From the NCBI RefSeq assembly GCF_947498805.1, contig NZ_CANMLT010000003.1, positions 1 through 64,000 of the forward strand: 64,000 nucleotides of DNA. The letters are read 5' to 3'. Below the pieces are notes generated by a model. That model was given only the letters and a program-made list of their open reading frames with translations. It made no database searches and was not told where the DNA came from. Made by a program: the position numbers and the translations under genes. Numbering within the stretch: position 1 is the first letter of the stretch; each line of letters starts with the position of its first letter. Source of the DNA: an uncultured Tenacibaculum sp. (GTDB taxonomy: Bacteria; Bacteroidota; Bacteroidia; Flavobacteriales; Flavobacteriaceae). Below, in pieces: positions 44,391 through 56,755 of the stretch.

Positions 44391-45509
44391 TTAAAGAACA
44401 GCTTCAAGCTTGCTACCTACTAATTCTTCTTCATACTCATTGATAAAAACATCTATTTCTTCTTTTTCGATGCCCGGTACACAAATAATATGTGCTATTT
44501 TTCCTTCCGACGCCAATTGATACTTTTCACACAAAGCAACTGAAGGTTTGTCAAACACAACAGTTAAGGCTTCATTGTTTCTCCAAGCATATACTCCAAT
44601 TTCTTTTAATCTATTTTCGGTATAAGCAGCAACTTCTTGAGATTTTCTTGCTCTTTCAATAAGTCCTTTTTTTCCGTGTTTTTTTATAAATGACCATAAA
44701 AATAATGGTGTTAATCCGTTTCTAGATCCTGTAATTGTAGTATCTAAAGTACCTACATAGGATACAGAATTCACAATACGATTTCTATGTTTACGTTTTG
44801 TTAATACGATTCCGCAGGGTATTGGACCACCAATAAACTTATGTCCAGAAATAGAAATACTATCAACTCCTTCTGAAAAATCGAACTTTGGTTTTGGATC
44901 TACAAATGGTGCTATACAACCTAAAAATGCTGCATCACAATGAATATAGTAATCCTTTATAGCATACTTCTCTATAATCTCCTTAATATGATCAATATTA
45001 TCTACAGCCTCTGTCATTGTTGTTCCAATATTTAGAAAAAATATTGCTGGCTTATCTCTATGCAATGTTAACAAGCTTTCTAAGTCATTATAATCCATCT
45101 CCCCATTGGACCTACTTCTTACAACGATACTCCTTAAACCAAGTAAGTGTAAATTCTTCTTTACGCTATAATGGGTTGCTTCACTATAATAAACTATAGG
45201 ATCATTAAAGCTTTCTCTTGCTAAATAAAGACCATATAAATTCCCTTCTGTTCCTCCATTAGTCACATAGCCCCAAACATCCTCTATACTTGATTCTAAC
45301 GTATCTGCAAAAAACGAAATAACTTCTTTCTCAATATCTTTTGTATCTATAGATAATGTAGAAGGTGATTCTGGATCACCTACATTATTTATACACAAAT
45401 TTAAAAAAGGAGCAAATTCACTATAATCAAAATCCTTCGCTAAAGGATACCCTAAAAATCTATTTGAATTTTCATTAATTCTATGAAATATTTGATCTAT
45501 TCTTTCCAT
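44391..45509 (-). CDS. hdc: Histidine decarboxylase, PLP-dependent
   Basis: A 372-aa group II decarboxylase closely matching the bacterial PLP histidine decarboxylases (Morganella/Enterobacter type, about 378 aa). Shared blocks are RFLGYPLAKDFDY, NNVGDPESP, WGYVTNGGTEGNLYG, YSEATHYSVKKNLHLL (H113 stacks on PLP), IHCDAAFLG (D192), SGHKFIGGPIPCGIV (PLP lysine K224) and TTITGSRNGLTPL. It should release histamine and CO2 from histidine. No histidine/histamine antiporter is adjacent. It is divergent from an Lrp/AsnC gene that may regulate it. Confidence 0.88.
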   Translation of the reverse strand: MERIDQIFHRINENSNRFLGYPLAKDFDYSEFAPFLNLCINNVGDPESPSTLSIDTKDIEKEVISFFADTLESSIEDVWGYVTNGGTEGNLYGLYLARESFNDPIVYYSEATHYSVKKNLHLLGLRSIVVRSRSNGEMDYNDLESLLTLHRDKPAIFFLNIGTTMTEAVDNIDHIKEIIEKYAIKDYYIHCDAAFLGCIAPFVDPKPKFDFSEGVDSISISGHKFIGGPIPCGIVLTKRKHRNRIVNSVSYVGTLDTTITGSRNGLTPLFLWSFIKKHGKKGLIERARKSQEVAAYTENRLKEIGVYAWRNNEALTVVFDKPSVALCEKYQLASEGKIAHIICVPGIEKEEIDVFINEYEEELVGSKLEAVL

Positions 45510-45666
45510 CTACTTAATCGTTAAAGTTCATGTACAAAGCTACATAAACAAAATATTATACTGCTTTAAAGCTGTTAATTAAGTAAACAAAACTTATATT
45601 TATACTTATAAAAGAAAATATTACTTTTAACAAAACTAAAAATAACCGTCAAAAGAAAAATATACT

Positions 45667-46128
45667 ATGCAAACGTTAGATTCGATAGATCATATACTCA
45701 TAAAGGAATTGCAAAAGGATTGTAAACAATCTATAAAACAGTTAGCTAATAAGGTGAGTCTTTCTATAACTCCAACACATGAAAGAATAAAGAAAATAGA
45801 ATCGTCAGGGATTATTAAAAAATATGTTGGTCTTGTAGACTCAAGTATTGTTGGTAAGAATCTAATTGTTTATTGCCAAGTTACTCTTGTGAAGCATCAA
45901 GAGAAATACTTTAAACAATTTGAAAAATACGTTGCTGAAATTGATGAAATAATGGAAGTATCTTACATAGCAGGAGACTATGATTTTTTATTAAAAATCT
46001 TACTAAGAGATATGGTGGAATATCAAGAGTTTGTAGTGAAAAAAATATCTCAACTAGATATTATTTCAAATCTTAAAAGTTCTTTTATAATAAAACAGGT
46101 TAAAAGTACTACTGAGATTAGTTTATAA
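45667..46128 (+). CDS. Lrp/AsnC family transcriptional regulator
   Basis: A 153-aa protein: N-terminal winged HTH (LDSIDHILIKELQKDCKQSI, then SITPTHERIKKIESSGIIKK) and C-terminal RAM ligand domain (IVYCQVTL, VSYIAGDYDFLLKIL). It is divergent from the histidine decarboxylase gene over a 157-nt AT-rich intergenic region, the usual layout for a local amino-acid-responsive regulator. Confidence 0.92.
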   Translation: MQTLDSIDHILIKELQKDCKQSIKQLANKVSLSITPTHERIKKIESSGIIKKYVGLVDSSIVGKNLIVYCQVTLVKHQEKYFKQFEKYVAEIDEIMEVSYIAGDYDFLLKILLRDMVEYQEFVVKKISQLDIISNLKSSFIIKQVKSTTEISL

Positions 46129-46144
46129 TAATAAATAAGAGATA

Positions 46145-46426
46145 CTACATATTTCTCTTTATAGGCCCTGTAAAGTCATCTATATTATCCTTTACCTCAT
46201 TTACCTCTTTATTAATGTCTCTCACAAAATCCGTATCTATACCATGGTTATTAGCACTATCGTTTATCTCCTTTTTAATGTCATTAGTTGCATCTTTAAT
46301 TTGACGCATCCCTTTTCCTAAACCTCGTGCTATTTCAGGTATTTTATTAGCACCAAACAACATTACTACAATTAGTAATATCACAAAAATTTCTGGACCG
46401 CTAATAAATAAAAATGTTGTTTTCAT
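46145..46426 (-). CDS. tatA: Twin-arginine translocase subunit TatA/TatE
   Basis: A 93-aa protein: one N-terminal transmembrane helix (about 10-25), the hinge [16 protein letters not shown], an amphipathic helix and an acidic tail. The order is typical of TatA, which forms the Tat translocation pore. TatC is not in the window. Confidence 0.92.
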   Translation of the reverse strand: MKTTFLFISGPEIFVILLIVVMLFGANKIPEIARGLGKGMRQIKDATNDIKKEINDSANNHGIDTDFVRDINKEVNEVKDNIDDFTGPIKRNM

Positions 46427-46472
46427 TGCTACAAAGATAACTAATTCATTTCACTAAAAACATTCATATACA

Positions 46473-46502
46473 AAAAAGCCAAACAATATTGTTTGGCTTT
46501 TT
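46473..46502. terminator. Terminator after atpC
   Basis: AAAAAGCCAAAC and GTTTGGCTTTTT form a 12-bp stem with loop AATATT. It ends the minus-strand atpD-atpC transcript. Confidence 0.88.
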
Positions 46503-46523
46503 AAGTATATTCTAAACTGATAA

Positions 46524-46817
46524 TTAATCAGCTAAAATGATTGCTTTGTTATCTTTCATTTCAACCGTACCAGATTTAATATCTAAGGTTAAAACTTTAT
46601 CATCATCTGCTTGCTTTGAGAAGTGACCACTTAAATCATCAAACTCTAAATGCTCACTCGTATGTGTATGAATCTTTATAGTTCCTTTTCCTAAGATTGA
46701 AACAATTGGTGCGTGATTATTCAACATTTGAAAATCACCGTTTATTCCTGGAACTACAACAGAATCTACTTCTGATGAAAATAAAATTGCCTCTGGCGTT
46801 ACTATTTCTAAAAACAT
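46524..46817 (-). CDS. atpC: ATP synthase epsilon subunit
   Basis: A 97-aa protein containing only the N-terminal beta-sandwich domain: FLEIVTPEAILFSSEVDSVV, PGINGDFQMLNNHAPIVSIL. The helical C-terminal hairpin of longer epsilon subunits is missing, as usual in Bacteroidota. It lies 12 nt downstream of atpD. Confidence 0.94.
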   Translation of the reverse strand: MFLEIVTPEAILFSSEVDSVVVPGINGDFQMLNNHAPIVSILGKGTIKIHTHTSEHLEFDDLSGHFSKQADDDKVLTLDIKSGTVEMKDNKAIILAD

Positions 46818-46829
46818 AGTTTATAGTTT

Positions 46830-48353
<1,524 letters not shown>

Positions 48354-48403
48354 TTAAAGTTATTTATTTTGTTGTGTGAGCCTTAGCTCCTTTTTTCAAG
48401 GTG

Positions 48404-48411
48404 CAAAGGTA
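48404..48411 (-). promoter_or_regulatory. -7 box for atpD-atpC
   Basis: On the minus strand TACCTTTG, an exact TAnnTTTG, 62 nt before the atpD start. No TTG lies at the expected -33 distance. Confidence 0.5.
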
Positions 48412-48461
48412 ATTTTTTTGATTGAAACTAAAAAAAGTTTACAAGAATTTTTATATAAATA

Positions 48462-48496
48462 AAGCACAAAAAAAAGCCTCGAATAAATCGAGGCTT
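48462..48496 (-). terminator. Terminator after the OmpA-family gene
   Basis: AAGCCTCGA and TCGAGGCTT form a 9-bp stem with a 5-base loop, followed on the minus strand by a run of T. Located 24 nt after the ompA stop. Confidence 0.9.
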
Positions 48497-48519
48497 CATT
48501 TTTATCGTTGTGAATCAAA

Positions 48520-49884
48520 TTATTTTACTAATTTAATCTCTACACGTCTGTTTTGAGCTCTACCAGCTCTAGTTTTGTTATCAGCGATTGGGTAATCTTC
48601 ACCAAATCCAGCTGAAGTTAAACGGTTACCAGGGATTCCAGCTTTAGCAACTAAGTAATCTAAAACAGCCTTAGCTCTTCTTTCTGATAATCTCTTGTTA
48701 GTAGCAGCACGACCTTGGCTATCTGTGTGTCCTTGAATGCTAAAGTTAGCTTTAGGATACTCTTTCATGATAGCAGCAATTAAGTCTAATTTACCAGTTA
48801 CTCCTGGTCTGAAAGAAGATCTTCCAGAGTTAAAGTAAATAGCTCTTGCGAAATCGTTTAATTTCTTTTCTGCTTCCTTAGTAATGATTACTTCTGGACA
48901 TCCGTTGTTAGAAGCAACACCAGCTTCTTTAGGACACTTATCATCCTTATCTAAAACACCGTCACCATCAGTATCTGGCCAAGGACATCCTCCGTTAGCA
49001 GCAGGACCAGCTTGGTTAGGACACTTATCTTGGTTATCAGCAACACCGTCACCATCAGCATCTGGACATCCGTTCATTGCCTTAGTTCCAGCTTCGTTTG
49101 GACAAGCATCATCTTTATCAGCGATTCCATCTCCATCAGCATCTGGACATCCGTTTAAAGCAGCTAAACCAGCAACTTCTGGACAAGCGTCATCAGAATC
49201 TTTGATTCCATCTCCGTCTGTATCAGGACAACCGTTGAATTCTTTTAAACCAGCAACTTCTGGACAAGCATCTTCCTTGTCATAGATTCCGTCACCGTCA
49301 GTATCTTTTCCTCCGAATTTAAATACTAAACCAAGAGAGTGTTGGAAGTGATCTTGAACTTTATCAGCAAATTCCTTCTTTCCTCCAGTTTGGAAGTTTA
49401 AACCTAAGTTGTCATTAAACCATAAGTTAAATCCAACTCCAGCTCCTACCATTCCTTCACCTTCGCTAGCGTAGTTTACATATCCACCACCTAAGTATGC
49501 ATATGGATCAAACCATGCAGTATCACCAAATAAGTTATTTAAGTCATACTTAACGTTTGCATCGATAGCCCAGTAAAGCTCATCAACATCATTCTTAGCA
49601 GAGAAAGTTTTAATTTTGTTGATAGATCCAGCTAATTGTAAAGAAAAACCATCATTTAAGTATCTCTCTACTGTAATTCTAGAAACTGAAGGTAATAGGT
49701 TATCTCCCCATTCTCCTGTTCCGATATAATCTTTAGCATAATCTGCAAAGTCTGAAGGTATTCTAAAGTCAACAACGTTAACCCCGAAACCAACTGCCCA
49801 AGGATTATCTGAATCCTGTGCGCTTACGTTTGCAACAGTAGCAAACGTGAATAAAGCCATCACAGCTAATTTTAATTGTTTCAT
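48520..49884 (-). CDS. OmpA-family outer membrane protein with TSP type-3 repeats
   Basis: A 454-aa protein. Signal peptide 1-22 (ending NVSAQ), an N-terminal eight-strand-like beta-barrel (about 23-195), five calcium-binding TSP3 repeats of the DxDGDGxxDxxDxCP type (about 195-325), and a C-terminal OmpA peptidoglycan-binding domain ([20 protein letters not shown], then [13 protein letters not shown]). It anchors the outer membrane to the wall. A good promoter lies 40 nt upstream and a strong terminator follows, consistent with an abundant monocistronic mRNA. Confidence 0.94.
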   Translation of the reverse strand: MKQLKLAVMALFTFATVANVSAQDSDNPWAVGFGVNVVDFRIPSDFADYAKDYIGTGEWGDNLLPSVSRITVERYLNDGFSLQLAGSINKIKTFSAKNDVDELYWAIDANVKYDLNNLFGDTAWFDPYAYLGGGYVNYASEGEGMVGAGVGFNLWFNDNLGLNFQTGGKKEFADKVQDHFQHSLGLVFKFGGKDTDGDGIYDKEDACPEVAGLKEFNGCPDTDGDGIKDSDDACPEVAGLAALNGCPDADGDGIADKDDACPNEAGTKAMNGCPDADGDGVADNQDKCPNQAGPAANGGCPWPDTDGDGVLDKDDKCPKEAGVASNNGCPEVIITKEAEKKLNDFARAIYFNSGRSSFRPGVTGKLDLIAAIMKEYPKANFSIQGHTDSQGRAATNKRLSERRAKAVLDYLVAKAGIPGNRLTSAGFGEDYPIADNKTRAGRAQNRRVEIKLVK

Positions 49885-49923
49885 TATTAAAAATTTAAAT
49901 TAAAAGTTCGTTTATATATAACG

Positions 49924-49953
49924 CAAATGTAAGTTGTTAAAACTTATTTACAA
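49924..49953 (-). promoter_or_regulatory. Promoter of the OmpA-family gene
   Basis: Minus strand: -33 TTG (49953-49951), 19-nt spacer, -7 TACATTTG (49931-49924). Both element sequences and spacing fit the Bacteroidota housekeeping consensus. Confidence 0.75.
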
Positions 49954-50004
49954 AAACAAATCTACAAAAACTTACCAGAAATGCAAGTTTTTATACAAAG
50001 TTCT

Positions 50005-51198
50005 TTAAATTACATTAAGCTCTTTTCCAACCTTAACAAATGCCTCAATTGCCTTGTCTAAATGCTCTTTTTCATGTGCTGCAGAAAGCTGAACCCTAAT
50101 ACGTGCTTGCTCTTTTGGTACCACAGGATAAAAGAATCCAATAACATAAATCCCTTCTTCTAATAATTTATTAGCCATTACTTGAGACAGCTTTGCATCG
50201 TATAACATTACTGGCACAATTGCAGCATCTGCCCCCACTAAATCAAAACCTGCTTTTTCCATTTCAGAACGGAAGTAATTGGTATTCCATTCTAATTTAT
50301 CTCTTAATGAAGTATCATTTGATAATAAATCAAAAACTTTCAATGAAGCCCCAACAATTGCAGGTGCTAAAGAATTTGAAAATAAATACGGACGTGAACG
50401 CTGACGTAAAACCTCTATAATTTCTTTCTTACCAGTAGTATAACCTCCCATGGCTCCACCTAAGGCTTTCCCCAAGGTTCCAGTAATAATATCAATACGC
50501 CCCATAACACGTTTTAATTCTAATGTTCCGCGTCCTGTTTCACCAATAAATCCAGCTGCATGACATTCATCAATCATTACCATAGCATCATACTTATCTG
50601 CCAAATCACATATTTTATCTAATTCAGCAACAATACCATCCATAGAGAAAACACCATCAGTTACAATAATTTTAAAACGATGGTTATTTTTATTCGCTTC
50701 TATTAATTGCTCCTCTAATGCCTGCATATCATTATTTGCATAACGGTATCTTGACGCTTTACACAAACGTACTCCATCAATAATTGAAGCATGGTTTAAA
50801 CTATCTGAAATAATAGCATCTTCTTTTGTTAATAAAGGTTCAAAGACTCCCCCATTTGCATCAAAAGCTGCAGCATATAATATAGTATCTTCAGTTTGAT
50901 AAAATTCAGCAATTTTTGCTTCTAATTGTTTATGAATATCTTGAGTTCCACAAATAAATCGAACTGATGACATTCCAAACCCATGTGTATCCATAGTATC
51001 TTTTGCCGCTTGAATTACTTCTGGATGATTTGACAACCCCAAATAATTATTAGCGCAAAAATTAATAACCTCTTCTCCTGTAGATATTTTTATAACTGCA
51101 TCTTGAGACGAAGTAATTATTCTTTCCGTTTTATACAATCCTGCATCTTTGATTTCTTGAATCTCTTTTTGAAGATGCTCTTTTATTGATCCGTACAT
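50005..51198 (-). CDS. kbl: Glycine C-acetyltransferase (2-amino-3-ketobutyrate CoA ligase)
   Basis: A 397-aa alpha-oxoamine synthase, same length as E. coli Kbl. Visible are [63 protein letters not shown] and PLP lysine K244 in [15 protein letters not shown]. It cleaves 2-amino-3-oxobutyrate to glycine and acetyl-CoA in threonine breakdown. Threonine dehydrogenase is not adjacent. Confidence 0.94.
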   Translation of the reverse strand: MYGSIKEHLQKEIQEIKDAGLYKTERIITSSQDAVIKISTGEEVINFCANNYLGLSNHPEVIQAAKDTMDTHGFGMSSVRFICGTQDIHKQLEAKIAEFYQTEDTILYAAAFDANGGVFEPLLTKEDAIISDSLNHASIIDGVRLCKASRYRYANNDMQALEEQLIEANKNNHRFKIIVTDGVFSMDGIVAELDKICDLADKYDAMVMIDECHAAGFIGETGRGTLELKRVMGRIDIITGTLGKALGGAMGGYTTGKKEIIEVLRQRSRPYLFSNSLAPAIVGASLKVFDLLSNDTSLRDKLEWNTNYFRSEMEKAGFDLVGADAAIVPVMLYDAKLSQVMANKLLEEGIYVIGFFYPVVPKEQARIRVQLSAAHEKEHLDKAIEAFVKVGKELNVI

Positions 51199-51245
51199 AG
51201 TTGTTTGTTTTGATGTGGTAAAATTACAAGTTTCAATTCTTCTTT

Positions 51246-54200
51246 TTAAACTTCTTCTATTAAAATTTCTTCATTTATGTAAACCAGTATTTTTTTATCA
51301 ACAAAAAGATTCATTGATTTAAGTACTTGTTCATATTTTAATAATTGTTGATGATACTTTTTATGTGGTTTTCCAGTTTTATAATCTATAATTACAACTT
51401 TGTTATTAGGTCTAAAAACTAGCCTATCTGGAATCACAATTTGCCCATCGACATCAACAATTTCTCTTTCATTAATTATTCTATTATTTATCGTATAGTA
51501 TTCTTTTAATTGTGGGTGATTTGCAATTTCAACTAACACCTTATTTATAGTGTCTTTTTCTAAAGAAGTTAACACCCCTTGTTTATAATACAAAGACACT
51601 ACATTCGGAACATCTTCAAAAAACTTAACTTTAGCCATCATTTCATGAATTAAATTACCATATTCTATTGCTTCTCCTTGCTCTGTATTCCAGAGTTTTG
51701 AAGCACTTGCCAACATTTGAATATGATGTGATTTCCACGAAGTAGAAATAAATGATTCTTGGAGAATAGTATTGGACTTTATTTCTTCCTGAATACTTTT
51801 TCTGTTTACCTCTCCAAAAGAATATTCTAGAACATCATCAGTCCATTCTCCAATTCCTTTCAAATAATTTATAAAAACACCAGAATAAAAATTAGTATTC
51901 TCTACTCCTTTCGACGACAGTTTTTTCTCTGTAATAATATGCAACTGTTCTACCGCTCTTGTTAGTGCAACATAAAGTAAATTAAAATTATCAAGTTCCA
52001 ACTCCTCTCTTTGATGTTGATATATAGAAGCTCCGGTATCGCTTATATAATTTAATTCTTTGGCAAAAGGTACTAGTAACTCATCAAAATTATGAAATGT
52101 TTCTTTCGGTAAATCGTTTAACCAAACTTTCGGATTTACTTGTCGATATACATCTAAATCATATGGGAAAATCACAACAGGAAACTCTAGCCCTTTCGAT
52201 TTATGAATAGTCATTATTTGCACAGCACTTTTACTCTCTGGAGCTACAATACTTAATAGGTGCTTCTTTTCTTCCCAAAACTCTAAAAAATCTGGAATAC
52301 TAGTTCCTTTTCTTTGCTGTTCTAAAACAACATCTAAAAAAAACTGTACATAGGCGTCTGAAGATTCTACCAATTGAAAACTCCTAATAACCTCTTCTAT
52401 CTTCTCATAAAATGGAAACTGATGGAAAGTTGCTAAATTAAAAGAAACTCCATAGCGTTCTAAAGCTATAAAAAGCTCTTCATTATTTAAGGATATGTTA
52501 TTAGATATAAATGCATGTTTATCTTCTTGAACATTAATACTGTCATACAGGTAATACAAAATCTCTAATAATGTTTCTTTATCATTTTGATATTGAATTA
52601 CACGAAGTAAATTCACAATAAAATTAACCTTAGCACTATTCTGCAATAACAACGTCTCAGACGACACTATTGAAATTCCGTTTTCAGCTAGATAATTTGC
52701 TATCTCAACCCCATCTTTTCTTTTACGGGTAAGCACACAAATTTCATTTAAAGAAAATGATTCTTTTAACTTATTAATAGTAGCTAAAACTTGCTTTGGA
52801 TATTTTATTTTCTCCGCTTCCTTATCTTCTTCTTTTTCTAAAAAATTCAGAGTTACACAACCTCCCTTTTTAGCATTCTCTAACTGTTTATTTCCTTCAA
52901 CAAAAAGCTCTTTATAATATTCATTTTGAAGAAATTTAGAAGTATGTTGAAAAAATTGATTATTAAAATTTACTACCTCAGAATAACTCCTAAAGTTTCG
53001 TTGTAACTCTAGCACTTCTTTATCTGTCTGAAATGGATTCTCTGAATTCTCACTTTCAGACCCCAAGTTAATAAACTGCTCCGCTTTTCCTCCTCTCCAT
53101 CTATAAATAGCTTGTTTACCATCTCCTACCAATAACAAATTACTGTTTTCTTGGGCCAAAGCATTGTCTATTAACGGGATTAGATTTTTCCACTGTAACA
53201 CCGAAGTATCTTGCATTTCATCAATAAAATAATGCATAAATCGTTGTCCTATTCGTTCATAGATAAAAGGCGCTGGCTGGTCTTTAATATTATCAGAAAT
53301 TAACTGATTAAATTCCGCATTTAACCGCAAATTATTCTCTTCCTTTATATGAGTAAGTTCAGCATTTATATTATTCAAGACTGCTAGCGGAATGATACTT
53401 TTTAAGGCTAGTTTGTTTAATAAGAACTGCTGATACAATTGTTCAGATTCCGTATACAATCGAAGTAGTTCTGGTAAAATTCCTTCAATCGCCGTTTTAA
53501 CGTCTTCTGATTTTGATTTAGCATAAAAGGTATTTTCTTCAATACGCTCCCTTAATTTACTTTCATCAAAAAACTTTGCCGACTCTGGTTTCTTTTGAAG
53601 TGCAACAAAATGATTTGGCAGCATAGATCTATAAAAATCATTATGTGCTAAACTCATATTTGCAATAGCTTGCAAACCTTCTTCACCAATCTCCTGTAAT
53701 CGAGACACTATATTCTTTTGATGCTTGCTCAATTTTTCTTGTAATGAAGTAAAATCTTCTATCCCTTTATCTGATAGTTTTCTAAAGTGTTTTACATCAT
53801 CTTCATTTAATAAAATTTTAGAAAACTCATTCAACTCACGAGAAATATCCCAGGACTTGTCATCATCTGTTTTACTTAGAGAAAACTTTATTAATAGCTT
53901 TGTTAATTCTTTATCGGTCCCAATTTTAGAAATAAGCACATCCACAGCTTCATTTAATAAAGAAACTGCATCCATCTCTACTTCAAAGTTTAAAGACAAC
54001 CCTAAATCATACGCAAAGTTTTTAATTATCTTGTGTGTGAAACTATCAATCGTAGTTATTGAAAAAGCGGCGTAATTTTGAAGTATCGCATTCGTTATCT
54101 TTTTACTTCTCTCCTGAACAATAATTCTATCTACAGAAGTTTCTTCTAAAATAACCTCTAACAAATCATTCGTTTCTCCTTCAGAAAAAACCTGCAAATT

Positions 54201-54383
54201 ATGCAACACACGTTCTTTCATTTCTCCGGCAGCTTTGTTGGTAAAAGTAATTGCTAGTATTTTTTGAAAACGATACATATCTTCAGATTCCAATAAAATC
54301 TTCAAATATTCTTTTACCAATGTAAAAGTTTTACCACTTCCTGCGGATGCATTATATACTTGAAAAGTTGACGGTTGTTGCAC
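51246..54383 (-). CDS. UvrD/AddA-type helicase with C-terminal PD-(D/E)XK nuclease
   Basis: A 1045-aa protein. Walker A ASAGSGKT (12-19), [13 protein letters not shown] (motif Ia), [12 protein letters not shown] (motif II), [13 protein letters not shown] (motif III), [17 protein letters not shown] (motif V) and [15 protein letters not shown] (motif VI) define an SF1A helicase. The C-terminus ([20 protein letters not shown], then [18 protein letters not shown]) is a RecB/AddA-type nuclease. It probably processes double-strand breaks with an AddB-like partner encoded elsewhere. Confidence 0.9.
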   Translation of the reverse strand: MQQPSTFQVYNASAGSGKTFTLVKEYLKILLESEDMYRFQKILAITFTNKAAGEMKERVLHNLQVFSEGETNDLLEVILEETSVDRIIVQERSKKITNAILQNYAAFSITTIDSFTHKIIKNFAYDLGLSLNFEVEMDAVSLLNEAVDVLISKIGTDKELTKLLIKFSLSKTDDDKSWDISRELNEFSKILLNEDDVKHFRKLSDKGIEDFTSLQEKLSKHQKNIVSRLQEIGEEGLQAIANMSLAHNDFYRSMLPNHFVALQKKPESAKFFDESKLRERIEENTFYAKSKSEDVKTAIEGILPELLRLYTESEQLYQQFLLNKLALKSIIPLAVLNNINAELTHIKEENNLRLNAEFNQLISDNIKDQPAPFIYERIGQRFMHYFIDEMQDTSVLQWKNLIPLIDNALAQENSNLLLVGDGKQAIYRWRGGKAEQFINLGSESENSENPFQTDKEVLELQRNFRSYSEVVNFNNQFFQHTSKFLQNEYYKELFVEGNKQLENAKKGGCVTLNFLEKEEDKEAEKIKYPKQVLATINKLKESFSLNEICVLTRKRKDGVEIANYLAENGISIVSSETLLLQNSAKVNFIVNLLRVIQYQNDKETLLEILYYLYDSINVQEDKHAFISNNISLNNEELFIALERYGVSFNLATFHQFPFYEKIEEVIRSFQLVESSDAYVQFFLDVVLEQQRKGTSIPDFLEFWEEKKHLLSIVAPESKSAVQIMTIHKSKGLEFPVVIFPYDLDVYRQVNPKVWLNDLPKETFHNFDELLVPFAKELNYISDTGASIYQHQREELELDNFNLLYVALTRAVEQLHIITEKKLSSKGVENTNFYSGVFINYLKGIGEWTDDVLEYSFGEVNRKSIQEEIKSNTILQESFISTSWKSHHIQMLASASKLWNTEQGEAIEYGNLIHEMMAKVKFFEDVPNVVSLYYKQGVLTSLEKDTINKVLVEIANHPQLKEYYTINNRIINEREIVDVDGQIVIPDRLVFRPNNKVVIIDYKTGKPHKKYHQQLLKYEQVLKSMNLFVDKKILVYINEEILIEEV

Positions 54384-54433
54384 GCTCTTTTAAATTACCA
54401 ATAGTACGAATTTACACAAAGTTATACTGTTTT

Positions 54434-55594
54434 TTACCCTCTAAACAAAAAGAAATCTTCTTTCATTGTCTCAATTCCAGTATCATCATTGGTAATGATA
54501 TAGTTTATAGCTTTTTCTGTAAACAGCTTTCCTTTATTCGTAAGTGATATTATATTGTTATCGATCACTATCATATTATTAGTCTTCGCCAATTCTACAA
54601 TTGACTTAGCCTTTACTTTATGCCAATTAATATGTTCATTTAAATGATTGATATGCCTTTCATTTTCCTCACTATGATTGTTTAGATGTAATAGAAAGGT
54701 TAATAATTGTACTTCTTTTTGTTGTTGTTTGTTTCTATATAACACGGAAATCAACCCTCTATTTGGAGCAAAAAGATAAACTATTAGAAACACCAACCCT
54801 AGCATAGTGGTCATAGAACCAGAGATTGAAGCATCTAAGAAGTGAGCTAACCAATACCCTGCAATAGCAGAAAACACTCCAAAAACTACCGATAACGTCA
54901 ACATCTTCTTTAAGTCATTTGTCAATAAGTATGCTGTGGCCGCTGGCGCAATCATCAATGCTACCACCAAGATAGCTCCAACCGCATCAAACGCTCCAAC
55001 TGTAGTTATAGACGCCACCCCCATTAATCCGTAATGAATAACTGCTGGTGAAAAACCTAAAGCAGTAGCCAATCCTGCATCAAAAGTACTTACTTTAAGT
55101 TCCTTGAAAAACGCCACCAACAACAAGAGTATTATTAGCAAAATTGTTCCAATAACCCATAACGATTTAGGCCCAAGATCTATTCCATTTATCATAAATC
55201 TATCAAACGGAGCAAATGCCAATTCTCCTAGTAATACCGCATCTACATCTAAATGAACATCATTTGCATTTTTCGCTATTAAAATTACCCCAATACTAAA
55301 CAAAGCAGGAAACACTAAGCCTATCGCCGTATCTTCCTTTACTAATCTAGTTTTTTGAATATATTCTACTAGGACTACTGTCAAAATTCCAGACAAAGCC
55401 CCCATTACAATTAACAATGGTGAATTTAAATCATGCGTTATAAAAAAGCCTATTACCAACCCTGGTAAAATTGAATGACTAATTGCATCACTAATTAATG
55501 CCATTTTACGTAGCACTAAAAAAGTTCCTGGAATAGCACATGCAATAGCTACTAAACTTGCTATTAATTGTATTTCTATTTGTGCACTACTCAT
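54434..55594 (-). CDS. Metal ABC transporter permease 2 with C-terminal winged-helix-like extension
   Basis: A 386-aa protein: about eight transmembrane helices of the ABC-3 family (residues 1-285, with GTFLVLRKMALISDAISHSI near the start) and a cytosolic extension of about 100 residues containing HVKAKSIV-like helix pairs and IDNNIISLTNKGKLFTEKAI, which reads like a DtxR-type winged helix. It overlaps the first permease gene by 8 nt. Together they should form a heterodimeric channel for Mn(II), Zn(II) or Fe(II). Confidence 0.88.
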   Translation of the reverse strand: MSSAQIEIQLIASLVAIACAIPGTFLVLRKMALISDAISHSILPGLVIGFFITHDLNSPLLIVMGALSGILTVVLVEYIQKTRLVKEDTAIGLVFPALFSIGVILIAKNANDVHLDVDAVLLGELAFAPFDRFMINGIDLGPKSLWVIGTILLIILLLLVAFFKELKVSTFDAGLATALGFSPAVIHYGLMGVASITTVGAFDAVGAILVVALMIAPAATAYLLTNDLKKMLTLSVVFGVFSAIAGYWLAHFLDASISGSMTTMLGLVFLIVYLFAPNRGLISVLYRNKQQQKEVQLLTFLLHLNNHSEENERHINHLNEHINWHKVKAKSIVELAKTNNMIVIDNNIISLTNKGKLFTEKAINYIITNDDTGIETMKEDFFLFRG

Positions 55595-56618
55595 CGTTTA
55601 CTTCTTTTGAATATAGGTTCTGAGCAAACTTATAACCCTCTTCGGTCATTGCCCAATTATTACCGGTTATTATAATATAATGCTTATCTGCAAGTTTGTT
55701 TAAAGTCCCCCTAGTATATCCTTGAAAATTATTTAAAATCTTAATTGTATGTGGGTGAGATTTATTTTCATGTGTTTTTACAATTTCAAACATAAAAGCC
55801 AATGTTTTATGCAATTTTAAATCGCGTCTGTTTTTAATTAATCGAATCTGACGAAACAATAAACCCCTCGAAGGTGAAAAAATAAAGGAAACAATTACAA
55901 ACACAGCTGCCACCAGCACAATTACAGGACCAGTAGACAAGTTAGACTGACTTGCACTTATACCAGTACCGACCACCCCTGCTAAAGCGCCAAATATAGC
56001 CGCAAGAATAACCATTGTACTCAAACTGTTTGTCCATTGTCTTGCTGCTGCCGCTGGGGCAAGTAACATAGCACTCATCAGTACTACTCCAACTGTTTGT
56101 AAACCCAACACTATAGCCAATACAATAAAGCTTGTTATTAATACATCTATAGTTTTGATATTAAACCCCAGTGTTTTTGCATAATCCGCATCAAACAATA
56201 ATAATTTAAATTCTTTCCAAAAAAGCATCAATACAACTAGGCATATACCTACGACCAATGCCATAAACCAAACATCTTTTTCTAATAAGGTAGCTGCTTG
56301 CCCAAATAAGAACTTATCCAATCCTGATTGATTTGCGTTAGGTTGTTTCTGAATAAATGTTAACAGTAGCATTCCAAACCCAAAAAACAACGACAAAATT
56401 AATCCTAACGCCGTATCTGTTTTTAGATGCGTATTTTTTACAATTCCTCTAATCCAAAAAGCTCCAATAAGTCCACTTACTAAAGCTCCTATTAATAGCA
56501 CATTCGTATCCTTTGTTCCAGTAAGTAAAAAAGCTATAGCAATTCCTGGTAATGCAGCATGAGAAATTGCATCTCCTAATAAACTTTGTTTTCTCAACAC
56601 GGCAAAACTCCCGAGCAT
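55587..56618 (-). CDS. Metal ABC transporter permease 1; true start probably upstream at a non-standard codon
   Basis: From ATG 56618 the product is 343 aa, but it then lacks the first transmembrane helix. The same frame stays open upstream to 56723 and encodes EYIELVFSDYTLRTITIGTA and ILGAICG, the expected helix preceding MLGSFAVLRKQSLLGDAISH (compare GTFLVLRKMALISDAISH in permease 2). No ATG, GTG, TTG or CTG lies in that extension; ATT at 56714 or ATA at 56711 or 56720 are candidates. Residues after the ABC-3 domain (last ~80) form another winged-helix-like unit (TRGTLNKLADKHYIIITGNN, then WAMTEEGYKFA). The ATG version may be a truncated reading. Confidence 0.85.
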   Translation of the reverse strand: MLGSFAVLRKQSLLGDAISHAALPGIAIAFLLTGTKDTNVLLIGALVSGLIGAFWIRGIVKNTHLKTDTALGLILSLFFGFGMLLLTFIQKQPNANQSGLDKFLFGQAATLLEKDVWFMALVVGICLVVLMLFWKEFKLLLFDADYAKTLGFNIKTIDVLITSFIVLAIVLGLQTVGVVLMSAMLLAPAAAARQWTNSLSTMVILAAIFGALAGVVGTGISASQSNLSTGPVIVLVAAVFVIVSFIFSPSRGLLFRQIRLIKNRRDLKLHKTLAFMFEIVKTHENKSHPHTIKILNNFQGYTRGTLNKLADKHYIIITGNNWAMTEEGYKFAQNLYSKEVNDE

Positions 56619-56755
56619 ACCACAAATAGCCCCTAAAATTGCAGTACCTATAGTTATGGTTCGGAGCGTGTAATCTGAAAAAACAAGTTCTATGTATTCC
56701 TTAAAATCTATAATTAGTATGTTTTAATTATTGAGTAATATCTTATTCTTTTAAA

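Noticed and set aside
44391..45509. Glutamate or aromatic amino acid decarboxylase as identity of the PLP enzyme
   Set aside because: The length and blocks such as NNVGDPESP and SGHKFIGGPIPCGIV fit bacterial histidine decarboxylases much better.
48884..49285. 133-aa plus-strand frame opposite the OmpA gene
   Set aside because: It is the antisense of the TSP3 repeats and inherits their periodicity.
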